Assembly (NCBI GenBank): GCA_002413395.1
Contig: DHWX01000050.1
Span: 1-12,585 of the forward strand
Direction: 5' to 3'
DNA from: Polaromonas sp. UBA5171
Lineage (GTDB): Bacteria > Pseudomonadota > Gammaproteobacteria > Burkholderiales > Burkholderiaceae_C
DNA: 12,585 nt
A model generated the notes under the pieces. That model was not told where the DNA came from. It did no database searches and saw nothing but the letters and a program-made list of their open reading frames with translations. Position 1 is the first letter of the stretch. The number at the start of each line of letters is the position of its first letter. Both the position numbers and the translations under genes were made by a program. Of this stretch, positions 6,680-12,585 are shown piece by piece.

Positions 6680-7872
6680 CAAACTCCTGGCTAGACGACT
6701 TTCCGGCGCGCCTCAAAGAACTGGACCACGCCCACCTGCGCCGCCGACGCGCCGTGGTCACCCCCGACGGCGGTGCACGCCTCAAGGTGGACGGACGCAG
6801 CATGCTGGCTTTTTGCAACAACGACTACCTGGGCCTGTCCACGCACCCCGACCTAGTACAGGCGGCCTGCCAAGGTGCCCAGGCTTTTGGCGTAGGCTCC
6901 GGCGGTTCGCCGCTGGTGAGTGGCCACAGCCCTGCCAACGCGGCGCTGGAACTGGCGCTCGCAGAATTTGTGGGCCTGCCGCGTGCGCTTTATTTCTATG
7001 CGGGGTTTTCCACCAACACCGGCATCATTCCGGCGCTGGCAGGAGCCGGTGACGTCATCTTTTCCGACGCGCTCAACCATGCCTGCCTGATTGACGGCGC
7101 CCGGCTTTCGCGCGCGCAGATTCACCGCTACGCACACGCCGATCTGGCCGCGCTGGAGCGCGCATTGGCGCAAAGCAGCGCCCGGTGCAAACTGGTCATC
7201 AGCGACGCCGTGTTCAGCATGGATGGCGACAGCGCCAACATTCCTGCACTCCTGGCATTGTGCGAGCGCCACGACGCATTGCTGCTGCTGGACGACGCCC
7301 ACGGCTTTGGCGTGCTGGGCCCACAAGGCCGTGGCAGCCTGGCACAAGCCGGACGATACGGCCCCAACACATCGCACCGCGTGCTCTACATGGCCACGCT
7401 GGGCAAGGCCGCCGGTGTGGCGGGCGCCTTTGTGGCGGGCGACGACGCGCTGGTGGAGTGGCTGCTGCAAAAAACCCGCAGCTATATTTATGCCACCGCC
7501 GCTCCGGCGCTGCTGGCCAGCGCCTTGCGCGCCAGCCTGCAACTGATAGAGCATGATGAGTGGCGCCGCACCCATCTGCACAGCCTGATTGCGCGCCTGC
7601 GCACCGGTTTGACGGACGGACTAAAGAGCAGTCGCTGGCAACTGTCGGAATCCCGAACTGCCATTCAGCCACTGCTGATTGGCCGCAATGACGAAGCCAT
7701 GACGGTGATGGAAGGCCTGCGCGAGCGTGGCCTGTGGGTCCCCGCGATCCGTCCGCCTACCGTACCCGAGGGCACGGCCCGCCTGCGCATTGCCCTGTCG
7801 GCCGCCCACAGCGAAGCCGACATCGACCAGTTGATCGAAGCCTTGACCACATTGGCCAGGGCATCCCGCTGA
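6676..7872 (+). CDS. bioF: 8-amino-7-oxononanoate synthase (KAPA synthase)
   Basis: PLP enzyme of the alpha-oxoamine synthase family that condenses pimeloyl-ACP (or pimeloyl-CoA) with alanine to give KAPA, entering the pathway before BioA despite lying after bioD. The 398-residue protein has FCNNDYLGLS, the glycine-rich GVGSGGSPLVSG (72-83), SDALNHACLIDG, SDAVFSMDGD, the cofactor-binding DDAHG (206-210) and the Schiff-base lysine K244 in TLGKAAG. The ATG at 6676 overlaps the bioD stop (ATGA); an ATG at 6670 is equally possible and adds two residues. A longer upstream in-frame start would lie inside bioD and is unlikely. Neither start has a strong Shine-Dalgarno, consistent with coupling to bioD. 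Confidence 0.96.
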   Translation: MTNSWLDDFPARLKELDHAHLRRRRAVVTPDGGARLKVDGRSMLAFCNNDYLGLSTHPDLVQAACQGAQAFGVGSGGSPLVSGHSPANAALELALAEFVGLPRALYFYAGFSTNTGIIPALAGAGDVIFSDALNHACLIDGARLSRAQIHRYAHADLAALERALAQSSARCKLVISDAVFSMDGDSANIPALLALCERHDALLLLDDAHGFGVLGPQGRGSLAQAGRYGPNTSHRVLYMATLGKAAGVAGAFVAGDDALVEWLLQKTRSYIYATAAPALLASALRASLQLIEHDEWRRTHLHSLIARLRTGLTDGLKSSRWQLSESRTAIQPLLIGRNDEAMTVMEGLRERGLWVPAIRPPTVPEGTARLRIALSAAHSEADIDQLIEALTTLARASR

Positions 7873-7879
7873 CGCCGTG

Positions 7880-7908
7880 CTGACGGACGCTTCAGATAGA
7901 CTTAAAAG
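7880..7908 (+). promoter_or_regulatory. Weak possible promoter before bioB
   Basis: CTGACG (7880-7885) and TAAAAG (7903-7908) are separated by 17 bases; each matches sigma-70 consensus at 4 of 6 positions. The 59-base gap between bioF and bioB is the only real break inside bioADFB. A good Shine-Dalgarno, GAAGGA at 7919-7924, sits 7 bases before the bioB ATG. Confidence 0.25.
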
Positions 7909-7931
7909 CAATTTTTACGAAGGAAAAAACC

Positions 7932-8951
7932 ATGTCCCATGTTGTAGAACAAGCCATTCCATTGCACCCCAGTACCCAAGCCCAGCAGTCCCCCGAGACC
8001 AGCACCGAACGCTGGAGCATCGACGCGATTGAAGCGCTTTTCAACCTGCCCTTTCCAGCACTGATGCGCCGCGCGCAAACCGTACACTGTGAAAACTTTG
8101 ACCCCACACGGGTTGAATTTGCCACGCTGCTGTCGGTCAAAACCGGTGGCTGCGCCGAAGACTGCGGCTACTGCCCCCAAGCCGCCCGTTACGACACCGG
8201 CGTGGAGGCCAGCAAGCTGATGGAGCCCGAAGAAGTGCTGGCTGCCGCCAAGCGCGCGCAGGCGGCGGGTGCCACGCGCTTTTGCATGGGCGCGGCCTGG
8301 CGTTCACCGAAAGAGCGCGACATCGAAAAAGTGGCCGAACTGGTACGTACCGTCAAGGCGCTGGGCCTGGAAACCTGCGCCACGCTGGGCATGCTCGAAG
8401 ACGGCCAGGCGCAAACGCTGCAAAGCGCCGGGCTTGACTACTACAACCACAACCTGGACAGCGCACCTGATTTTTACGGCAACATCATCAGCACGCGCGA
8501 CTACCAGGACCGGCTGGACACGCTGGCGCGCGTGCGCAGCGCCGGCGTGAAGGTCTGCTGCGGCGGCATTGTGGGCATGGGCGAAACGCGACGCCAGCGC
8601 GCCGGTCTGGTGGCCGAACTGGCCAACCTCGCGCCCTACCCCGAGTCGGTGCCCATCAACAATCTGGTGAAGGTGGCAGGCACGCCGCTGGCCGAGCAGG
8701 CAGACCTGGATCCGTTTGAATTTGTCCGCACCATTGCCGTGGCGCGCATCACCATGCCCAAGGCCCGGGTGCGCCTGTCAGCGGGCCGCCAGCAAATGGG
8801 CGACGGCGTGCAGGCCTTGTGCTTTTTGGCCGGTGCCAACTCTATTTTTTATGGCGACAAGCTGCTGACCACCGGTAACCCCGACACCGACGCCGACCTG
8901 CGCCTGCTTGCGCGCCTGGACCTGCACCGCGCGGAACCGGATGGCCGCTGA
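7932..8951 (+). CDS. bioB: Biotin synthase
   Basis: Radical SAM enzyme that inserts sulfur into dethiobiotin to make biotin, the last step of the pathway. The 339-residue protein carries the CxxxCxxC motif binding the [4Fe-4S] cluster (C74, C78, C81 in GGCAEDCGYCPQ). The ligands expected for the auxiliary [2Fe-2S] cluster are also visible: C118 in RFCMGAA, C149 in ETCATLG, C209 in KVCCGGIVGMGE, and the arginine in RLSAGR (R281). YYNHNLDS is the conserved family segment. The length matches E. coli BioB (346). The start is fixed by GAAGGA 7 bases upstream. It ends the plus-strand run and converges with the DUF2788 gene 48 bases away; no clear intrinsic terminator is visible in that gap. Confidence 0.97.
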   Translation: MSHVVEQAIPLHPSTQAQQSPETSTERWSIDAIEALFNLPFPALMRRAQTVHCENFDPTRVEFATLLSVKTGGCAEDCGYCPQAARYDTGVEASKLMEPEEVLAAAKRAQAAGATRFCMGAAWRSPKERDIEKVAELVRTVKALGLETCATLGMLEDGQAQTLQSAGLDYYNHNLDSAPDFYGNIISTRDYQDRLDTLARVRSAGVKVCCGGIVGMGETRRQRAGLVAELANLAPYPESVPINNLVKVAGTPLAEQADLDPFEFVRTIAVARITMPKARVRLSAGRQQMGDGVQALCFLAGANSIFYGDKLLTTGNPDTDADLRLLARLDLHRAEPDGR

Positions 8952-8999
8952 TGCAGTTGCGGGCCAGTAAAACCAGACGCGCCCACAAACCGGGCAGGC

Positions 9000-9212
9000 C
9001 TACTTCTCCAGATACCACTGTATGAAGTATTTGGCGACAAAGCCCACCATGCCGAAAGCCAGTCCGAGAAAGATCACGAAAGTGCCGAACTTGCCCGCCT
9101 TGGACTCCCACGCCAGATGGCCAATGATGAACAGCATGTAGAGCATGAACGCCCCCACGCCAAATGTCAGCCCGAAAGTTGCGATCTGCTCTTCGGAGTA
9201 TCCGAACATCAT
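9000..9212 (-). CDS. DUF2788 small membrane protein
   Basis: A 70-residue protein of unknown function that I recognise as the DUF2788 family of beta- and gammaproteobacteria. Two hydrophobic segments, about 12-32 and 43-62, predict an inner-membrane hairpin; the loop WESKAGKFG between them is the conserved part, and the protein ends in WYLEK. The ATG at 9212 has GAGGAA 5 bases upstream (a second ATG follows immediately). It overlaps the stop of the DUF2189 gene as ATGA, so the two are co-translated. A longer upstream frame is just read-through into that gene and is not supported. Confidence 0.88.
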   Translation of the reverse strand: MMFGYSEEQIATFGLTFGVGAFMLYMLFIIGHLAWESKAGKFGTFVIFLGLAFGMVGFVAKYFIQWYLEK

Positions 9213-10045
9213 GCAACTTCCTCGGACGGCAGGCGATCTGGCAGTGCGCTGGCATCCGCCAGATCGCGGTAAGCGTGCCAACTGGCGTGGCCCAGCAGTG
9301 GCAGCAAGAAGATCAGGCCGGCCATCAGCGTGCCAAAGCCCAGCAGCGTCAGGCCCATGATCAGGGCAGCCCACAACGCCAGCGGCACGGGGTTCGCCAG
9401 CACCGCCTGCCAGCTCGCCAGCACGGCCTGCAGCACATCGACGCGGCGGTCCAGCAGCAGAGGCATGGCAATCACGCTGGAGGCAAAGATGGGCGCGGCC
9501 ATGAAGCCACCCAGCGTGAGCCAGAGCTCAAACAGATAAGAGTGGGGTGCCAGCACCACAAGATGCAGGAAGTCCAGCGGACTGTGAATGGGCTGGGGTG
9601 CCAGCAGCGTGATGAGTGCCGCCGAGGTCAGCACCCAGCCGGTGCCGGCCAGTGCCAGCAGCAGGCCAAAACGCACCAGGCCCCAGTAGCCTCCGCGCAC
9701 CACATCGCGTGAGTGTTGCCAGCGAATCCAGGTCTTGATGATGAGCCGTAAATTAACGGCTTTGCCCCGTTCGAGCGCACGGCTGATCGCGTACAGGCTG
9801 GTCGCCAACACCGGCGCCACTATCAGGAAGCCCGAAAACGCTCCGGCCAGCAGCCAGAAGCGGTCACGTGCGAACAGCAACAACAAGGCACCGAAGGCCG
9901 CTGGCACCAGCCCATGCGCAAGGCTGAGCCAGCCACCGCGCCGCATATCCTGCCCGCCACGGACCAGCCAGTGCAACGGCCGGGTCAGCCCGATAGCGCG
10001 GATGACAGGCAGCGGCGGTGGGGAATGAATTCTGGAGTGAGCCAC
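9209..10045 (-). CDS. DUF2189 integral membrane protein
   Basis: A predicted polytopic inner-membrane protein of unknown function, recognised as the DUF2189 family. The signature parts are the N-terminal RAIGLTRPLHWLVRGGQDM, SGFLIVAPVLATSLYAISR, MPLLLDRRVDVLQAV and the C-terminal NPVPLALWAAL plus LLGHASWHAYRDL. About six hydrophobic segments are visible. The start is uncertain: GTG at 10045 gives 278 residues with a family-like short N-terminus, while GTG at 10084 gives 291; neither has a clear Shine-Dalgarno. It overlaps the DUF2788 gene downstream by 4 bases. The 110 bases upstream, to the PAP2 gene, hold an imperfect GC palindrome at 10079-10096 and no promoter I can defend. Confidence 0.85.
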   Translation of the reverse strand: MAHSRIHSPPPLPVIRAIGLTRPLHWLVRGGQDMRRGGWLSLAHGLVPAAFGALLLLFARDRFWLLAGAFSGFLIVAPVLATSLYAISRALERGKAVNLRLIIKTWIRWQHSRDVVRGGYWGLVRFGLLLALAGTGWVLTSAALITLLAPQPIHSPLDFLHLVVLAPHSYLFELWLTLGGFMAAPIFASSVIAMPLLLDRRVDVLQAVLASWQAVLANPVPLALWAALIMGLTLLGFGTLMAGLIFLLPLLGHASWHAYRDLADASALPDRLPSEEVA

Positions 10046-10155
10046 AATAGGCGTAAGCTTAACTGCAGCACCCAGTCTGGTCACCGGACCGGGACCACGT
10101 CTGCGCTCAGGCGTTCACGGGAAGGACATCGTTAATAGAGCGCTTACGGAACATG

Positions 10156-10872
10156 TCAGGCATCCGTGCGTTGGGTCAGTCGCCACCTGCGCCAGGTGCC
10201 GACCGCGGTAAGACTGAACGCCAGCCAGCCACCGCTCGCGGCCACTGCAGCAAGGACATCGCTCGGATAATGGGCACCCAGATAAATGCGGCTTAGCCCC
10301 ACCAGAGCCACCATCAGAGCCGCCAGCACGGCAATGACAACGCGCCACGGCCATGGCTTCACCCTGCAGATGAAGTAAGCAGCCAACAGGCCATAAAAGA
10401 GCGTTGCGGCGGCGGCATGGCCACTGGGGAAACTGTATGAGGTCAAGGTGAGAAGCGGGTCCACGAAGGAAGGTCTTGCACGTTGAAAGACATTTTTCAA
10501 GAGCACGTTGAGCAGCATGCCGGGCGGCACGGTGATGACGAGCGTCGCCAGCCAGTCCCATGCCTTCGCGCGCACCCATTGGAACGTCAAGACCAAACAC
10601 AGCACGAGAATTCCTCCCGTGCTGTGCACCCAGGTCACCCAGAGCATGCATTGCGTGAGCAGCGGCGTTGTATGCGCATGAAACCATTGCGATACCTGCA
10701 GATCCAGGATCGTGATTGCCTCGGCCATTACCACATCTTCGGCGACATGGCCGAAAACAAATGCCGCCACGAGCATGAGCAATGCGCCAATCGTCAAGTG
10801 CAGCCCCAGATGTCCTTCCGCAGAAAGCCTGGAGCGCACAAATGCAGAAAGTGATGCAAATCCGGGGCTCAT
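10156..10872 (-). CDS. PAP2-family lipid phosphatase
   Basis: Membrane phosphatase of the PAP2 superfamily, whose bacterial members dephosphorylate undecaprenyl pyrophosphate, phosphatidic acid or related lipids. All three catalytic motifs are intact in the 238-residue protein: K126-x6-RP (KNVFQRARP), PSGH at 149-152, and SR-x5-H-x3-D (S194, R195, H201, D205 in SRIYLGAHYPSD). Five or six hydrophobic segments (about 25-45, 72-97, 108-125, 153-169, 176-194, 206-225) place it in the inner membrane with the active site likely periplasmic. The ATG at 10872 is chosen; a TTG at 10890 would add six residues. No Shine-Dalgarno is evident. The lipid substrate cannot be told from sequence. Confidence 0.9.
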   Translation of the reverse strand: MSPGFASLSAFVRSRLSAEGHLGLHLTIGALLMLVAAFVFGHVAEDVVMAEAITILDLQVSQWFHAHTTPLLTQCMLWVTWVHSTGGILVLCLVLTFQWVRAKAWDWLATLVITVPPGMLLNVLLKNVFQRARPSFVDPLLTLTSYSFPSGHAAAATLFYGLLAAYFICRVKPWPWRVVIAVLAALMVALVGLSRIYLGAHYPSDVLAAVAASGGWLAFSLTAVGTWRRWRLTQRTDA

Positions 10873-10891
10873 TACGGGACTGTGTGTCAAT

Positions 10892-10909
10892 GCCGCCGTA
10901 TTGGGCGGC
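10892..10909 (-). repeat. Perfect GC hairpin upstream of the PAP2 gene
   Basis: GCCGCC and GGCGGC form a perfect 6-pair stem around the 6-base loop GTATTG. It lies 20 bases before the PAP2 ATG, in the 76-base gap after the 201-residue gene. No T-run follows on either strand, so it is more likely an mRNA structure or a binding site than a terminator. Confidence 0.35.
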
Positions 10910-10948
10910 TATTCATAATGCCAAGCCTCGCCCGGTCCATGAAGCACC

Positions 10949-11554
10949 TCAAATTCCAGTCAAGGCGCGATAGGCGCGACGGGTCTCTGGTGTCACCGAC
11001 TCCAGCACGAGCGCATATGATGTTTTGTGCCGAACCAGCAGCCGTGCCGAGGCAACGGCTTTGGACTTGCAGAACCAGTGGCAGCTGTGCTGCATCAAAA
11101 ACAGCTCGGCTGACAGGGTATAGGCCTTGTCGCTGGGCGTGCGATCAAGGTTGTTTTTCGCGGCGTTGGTGATCCCCTGCGCATGCACCATCAATATCTT
11201 GCGCAGGTCAAAGGTCGCGTTTGGAAAAAGTTTGTCTGCGAACGGAATCGAAAAGGCGAACTTGCTCACGCGCGCGTCTGCCTCGTCAACTTTGGAAAAC
11301 TCGGCGGCAAAGCTGTTGAACTGATCACACAGCTTCGTCTCGATGGTGTTCAACAGGCTCCAGATACTGTCACGGCGTTCCGGATCAGCCTCGCCCAACG
11401 CACGCAGGTAACCCTCGGTCAGGCTTTCCATCAGTTTCTCAATCTGGTATTTTCCAAGATGACTCCCCAGCAAGGCAATGCGCTTGCGCTCAGCTCTCAA
11501 TTTGAGCATGTAAGCACCAATGGCGATCAGCATCGCCAGAACAAGAATTTCCAT
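10949..11554 (-). CDS. Uncharacterised membrane-anchored protein
   Basis: I do not recognise this gene. The 201-residue product begins with a single hydrophobic segment (2-17, MEILVLAMLIAIGAYML) followed by positives (KLRAERKR), the pattern of an N-terminal anchor with the rest in the cytoplasm. The remainder is soluble and mostly helical in appearance, with polar helices at about 35-90 and conserved-looking patches FAFSIPFADKLFPNATFDLRK (about 97-117) and the Cys/His-containing MQHSCHWFCKSK. No catalytic motif is evident. The ATG at 11554 is chosen because it places the anchor at the N-terminus; a GTG at 11596 would add 14 polar residues. Codon use and GC content fit its neighbours, so it looks like a real gene. 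It lies 260 bases after the response-regulator stop, on the same strand. Confidence 0.7.
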   Translation of the reverse strand: MEILVLAMLIAIGAYMLKLRAERKRIALLGSHLGKYQIEKLMESLTEGYLRALGEADPERRDSIWSLLNTIETKLCDQFNSFAAEFSKVDEADARVSKFAFSIPFADKLFPNATFDLRKILMVHAQGITNAAKNNLDRTPSDKAYTLSAELFLMQHSCHWFCKSKAVASARLLVRHKTSYALVLESVTPETRRAYRALTGI

Positions 11555-11700
11555 GACTACTTTGGGTTCGTTGGAGTATGACCCGAGTGTAGTCACCTCA
11601 AACCGCCGAGATGGTCAGACAAAGCATCAGGTTCTGGTCCTGCAATCAAATCAGGCAGATCAAAATTCTGTGCGCCTGGGGAATTCTGCAGGTGCCAGAC

Positions 11701-11726
11701 CTTGCCACCTCACTCGCCCTGGCAAG
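11701..11726. repeat. 7-base inverted repeat, 12-base spacer
   Basis: CTTGCCA (11701-11707) and TGGCAAG (11720-11726) are a perfect inverted repeat in the gap between the response regulator and the membrane-anchored gene. There is no T-run on either side. It could be an operator for the downstream gene or an mRNA hairpin. The rest of the 11555-11763 gap shows nothing I can support. Confidence 0.35.
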
Positions 11727-11814
11727 AACAAAGCAGGAACTCCCGCGCGGTACCGGGCAACGCCTATTTGGGGGCCATCGAACGGCCACGCTCGATGGCT
11801 TCACGCACAATCTG

Positions 11815-12210
11815 CTAAACGTCCTCTTTCTGCAGATTGGCCGTCTGTTCGCGGCAGTAGGCAAACAGGCCGTCAAGCTCGGTTGATTTGTCGAAAACCG
11901 CATCGGCTCCGAGGGCGGCCGCCCGCTGGCGGATTTCTGGCGTGGCGTAGTTCGTCAGAACAACGACCTTCTGGTACCACTCGCGATTGCGGCACCCGGC
12001 CAATATGCCCAAGCCGCTGCCTTCCTTCAAAAACAGATCGACGATGGCCAAATGCCAGCTTCCATCATGCAGGTCGAGCCAACGGCTGGCTTCGGCCTGA
12101 GTGGCGGAGTTGGCTGTGACAATGACCTCGGCAATCTCCCGCAGTGCTTCGATCAGGTTTTCGGCGACGATCGCGTTGTCTTCCGCCAGGTAAGTAATGA
12201 GTGTCTTCAT
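11815..12210 (-). CDS. Stand-alone response regulator receiver protein
   Basis: A 131-residue CheY-like receiver domain with no output domain. The phosphorylation pocket is complete: acidic pair E10-D11 (LAEDN), phosphoacceptor D58 (AIVDLFLKEGSG), T86 (VVVLTNYAT) and K108 (VFDKSTELD). It should therefore accept phosphate from a histidine kinase, but none is encoded in the window, so the partner is unknown. The ATG at 12210 starts directly at the first beta strand; upstream in-frame codons give an unlikely 31-residue extension, and no good Shine-Dalgarno is present. The gene ends at an amber codon (11815-11817), after which the same frame continues for 16 sense codons that look protein-like (QIVREAIERGRSMAPK) to a second stop at 11764-11766, so the C-terminus may be truncated. 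Confidence 0.88.
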   Translation of the reverse strand: MKTLITYLAEDNAIVAENLIEALREIAEVIVTANSATQAEASRWLDLHDGSWHLAIVDLFLKEGSGLGILAGCRNREWYQKVVVLTNYATPEIRQRAAALGADAVFDKSTELDGLFAYCREQTANLQKEDV

Positions 12211-12380
12211 GAGTAAAACGTGGGTTATTGGGCTGGCTGGTTGCGGCCCGTTGGACACCCCAGCTAACCCATGAAAACACTTCTGGCCAGGAGAGGTTGT
12301 CATTCATTGGCGCACATTGAAGTAGGACAAATGCAGCGTTGCCGATTTCCTGGCACCCGCTCGAGCAGCCTTCGCCCGCT
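12211..12380. other. Intergenic gap between dcd and the response regulator
   Basis: 170 bases with no supported gene. A short minus-strand frame starting at 12307 runs into the response regulator in another frame and looks like chance. No terminator with a T-run follows dcd, and no clear promoter is visible for the response regulator, although its promoter should lie here. Confidence 0.4.
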
Positions 12381-12585
12381 TCAAGCCTTCGGCAGCGTCA
12401 CACCCACCTGCCCCTGGTACTTCCCGCCGCGGTCCTTGTAGCTGGTTTCGCAGACTTCGTCGCTCTCGAAGAACAGCACCTGGGCGCAGCCTTCACCGGC
12501 GTATATTTTGGCGGGCAGAGGCGTGGTATTGGAAAACTCCAGCGTCACGTAGCCTTCCCACTCGGGCTCGAACGGCGTGACATTG
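12381..12585 (-). CDS. dcd: dCTP deaminase, C-terminal part (runs off the window)
   Basis: The last 67 codons and stop of a dCTP deaminase, which converts dCTP to dUTP and so feeds dTTP synthesis; the enzyme is a cytoplasmic homotrimer. The visible part reads NVTPFEPEWEGYVTLEFSNT, then a segment ending AQVLFFES, then ETSYKDRGGKYQGQ before the stop, an unmistakable Dcd C-terminus. The glutamate in TLEFSNT is the position expected for the catalytic base. The start and roughly the first 120 residues lie beyond the right edge. It is the most upstream gene of the minus-strand run, with a 170-base gap to the response regulator. Confidence 0.93.
   Translation of the reverse strand, partial: NVTPFEPEWEGYVTLEFSNTTPLPAKIYAGEGCAQVLFFESDEVCETSYKDRGGKYQGQVGVTLPKA

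Noticed and set aside
6853..7581. 242-codon minus-strand frame opposite bioF
   Set aside because: Antisense to the conserved PLP enzyme; composition reflects codon complementarity only.
8952..8999. Terminator between convergent bioB and the DUF2788 gene
   Set aside because: No stem with a T-run can be drawn on either strand.
10079..10096. GGTCACCGGACCGGGACC palindrome as a terminator for the PAP2 gene
   Set aside because: Only the outer four pairs are solid, the inner part is mismatched, and no T-run follows.
11611..11886. 91-codon plus-strand frame in the gap left of the response regulator
   Set aside because: It runs antisense into the response regulator, has no Shine-Dalgarno or recognisable motif, and the neighbouring genes are all on the other strand.
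12065..12307. 80-codon minus-strand frame (MNDNLSWPEVF...) overlapping the response regulator
   Set aside because: Its second half is an out-of-frame reading of the receiver domain. The first part alone is too short and matches nothing I recognise.

Overview
The window is typical of a GC-rich betaproteobacterial chromosome. The protein sequences (TolC, NadA with an N-terminal extension, BioADFB, DUF2189/DUF2788, Dcd) look most like Comamonadaceae such as Polaromonas or Rhodoferax. That placement is by recognition only and was not checked by a search.

Layout: (1) 23-1378 (+) encodes a complete TolC-family outer-membrane efflux protein. (2) 1379-2039 holds a decayed IS630-family insertion sequence. 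It keeps a near-consensus promoter, a hairpin that would mask the ribosome binding site, and the N-terminal DNA-binding part of the transposase; the DDE catalytic part is gone. (3) 2040-4054 (-) is the nadC-nadA pair of de novo NAD synthesis, with the stop of nadC overlapping the start of nadA. (4) 4055-4217 is a divergent control region containing a TTAGG/CCTAA palindrome and an intrinsic-terminator-like hairpin in the panD leader. (5) 4218-8951 (+) is panD followed by bioA-bioD-bioF-bioB, the last four steps of biotin synthesis. (6) 9000-12585 (-) is a run of same-strand genes: 3'-partial dcd (dCTP deaminase), a stand-alone response regulator, an unrecognised membrane-anchored protein, a PAP2-family phosphatase, a DUF2189 membrane protein and a DUF2788 small membrane protein.

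How they fit together: 2.0-9.0 kb is a cofactor block. NAD synthesis (quinolinate made from iminoaspartate) and PanD (beta-alanine from aspartate, for CoA) both draw on L-aspartate and share one divergent regulatory region. The biotin genes lie directly downstream of panD. nadB, bioC, bioH and birA are not in the window. The minus-strand block at the right is largely membrane-associated, and its genes are spaced too widely, apart from the last two, to be confidently one operon.

I did not find a clearly new system. The points most worth a second look are the possible attenuator before panD, the intact control region on the dead transposase, the response regulator whose reading frame continues in a protein-like way past an amber stop, and the unrecognised 201-residue membrane-anchored protein. 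No tRNA, rRNA or CRISPR array was seen, and no gene-free gap exceeds 300 bases.
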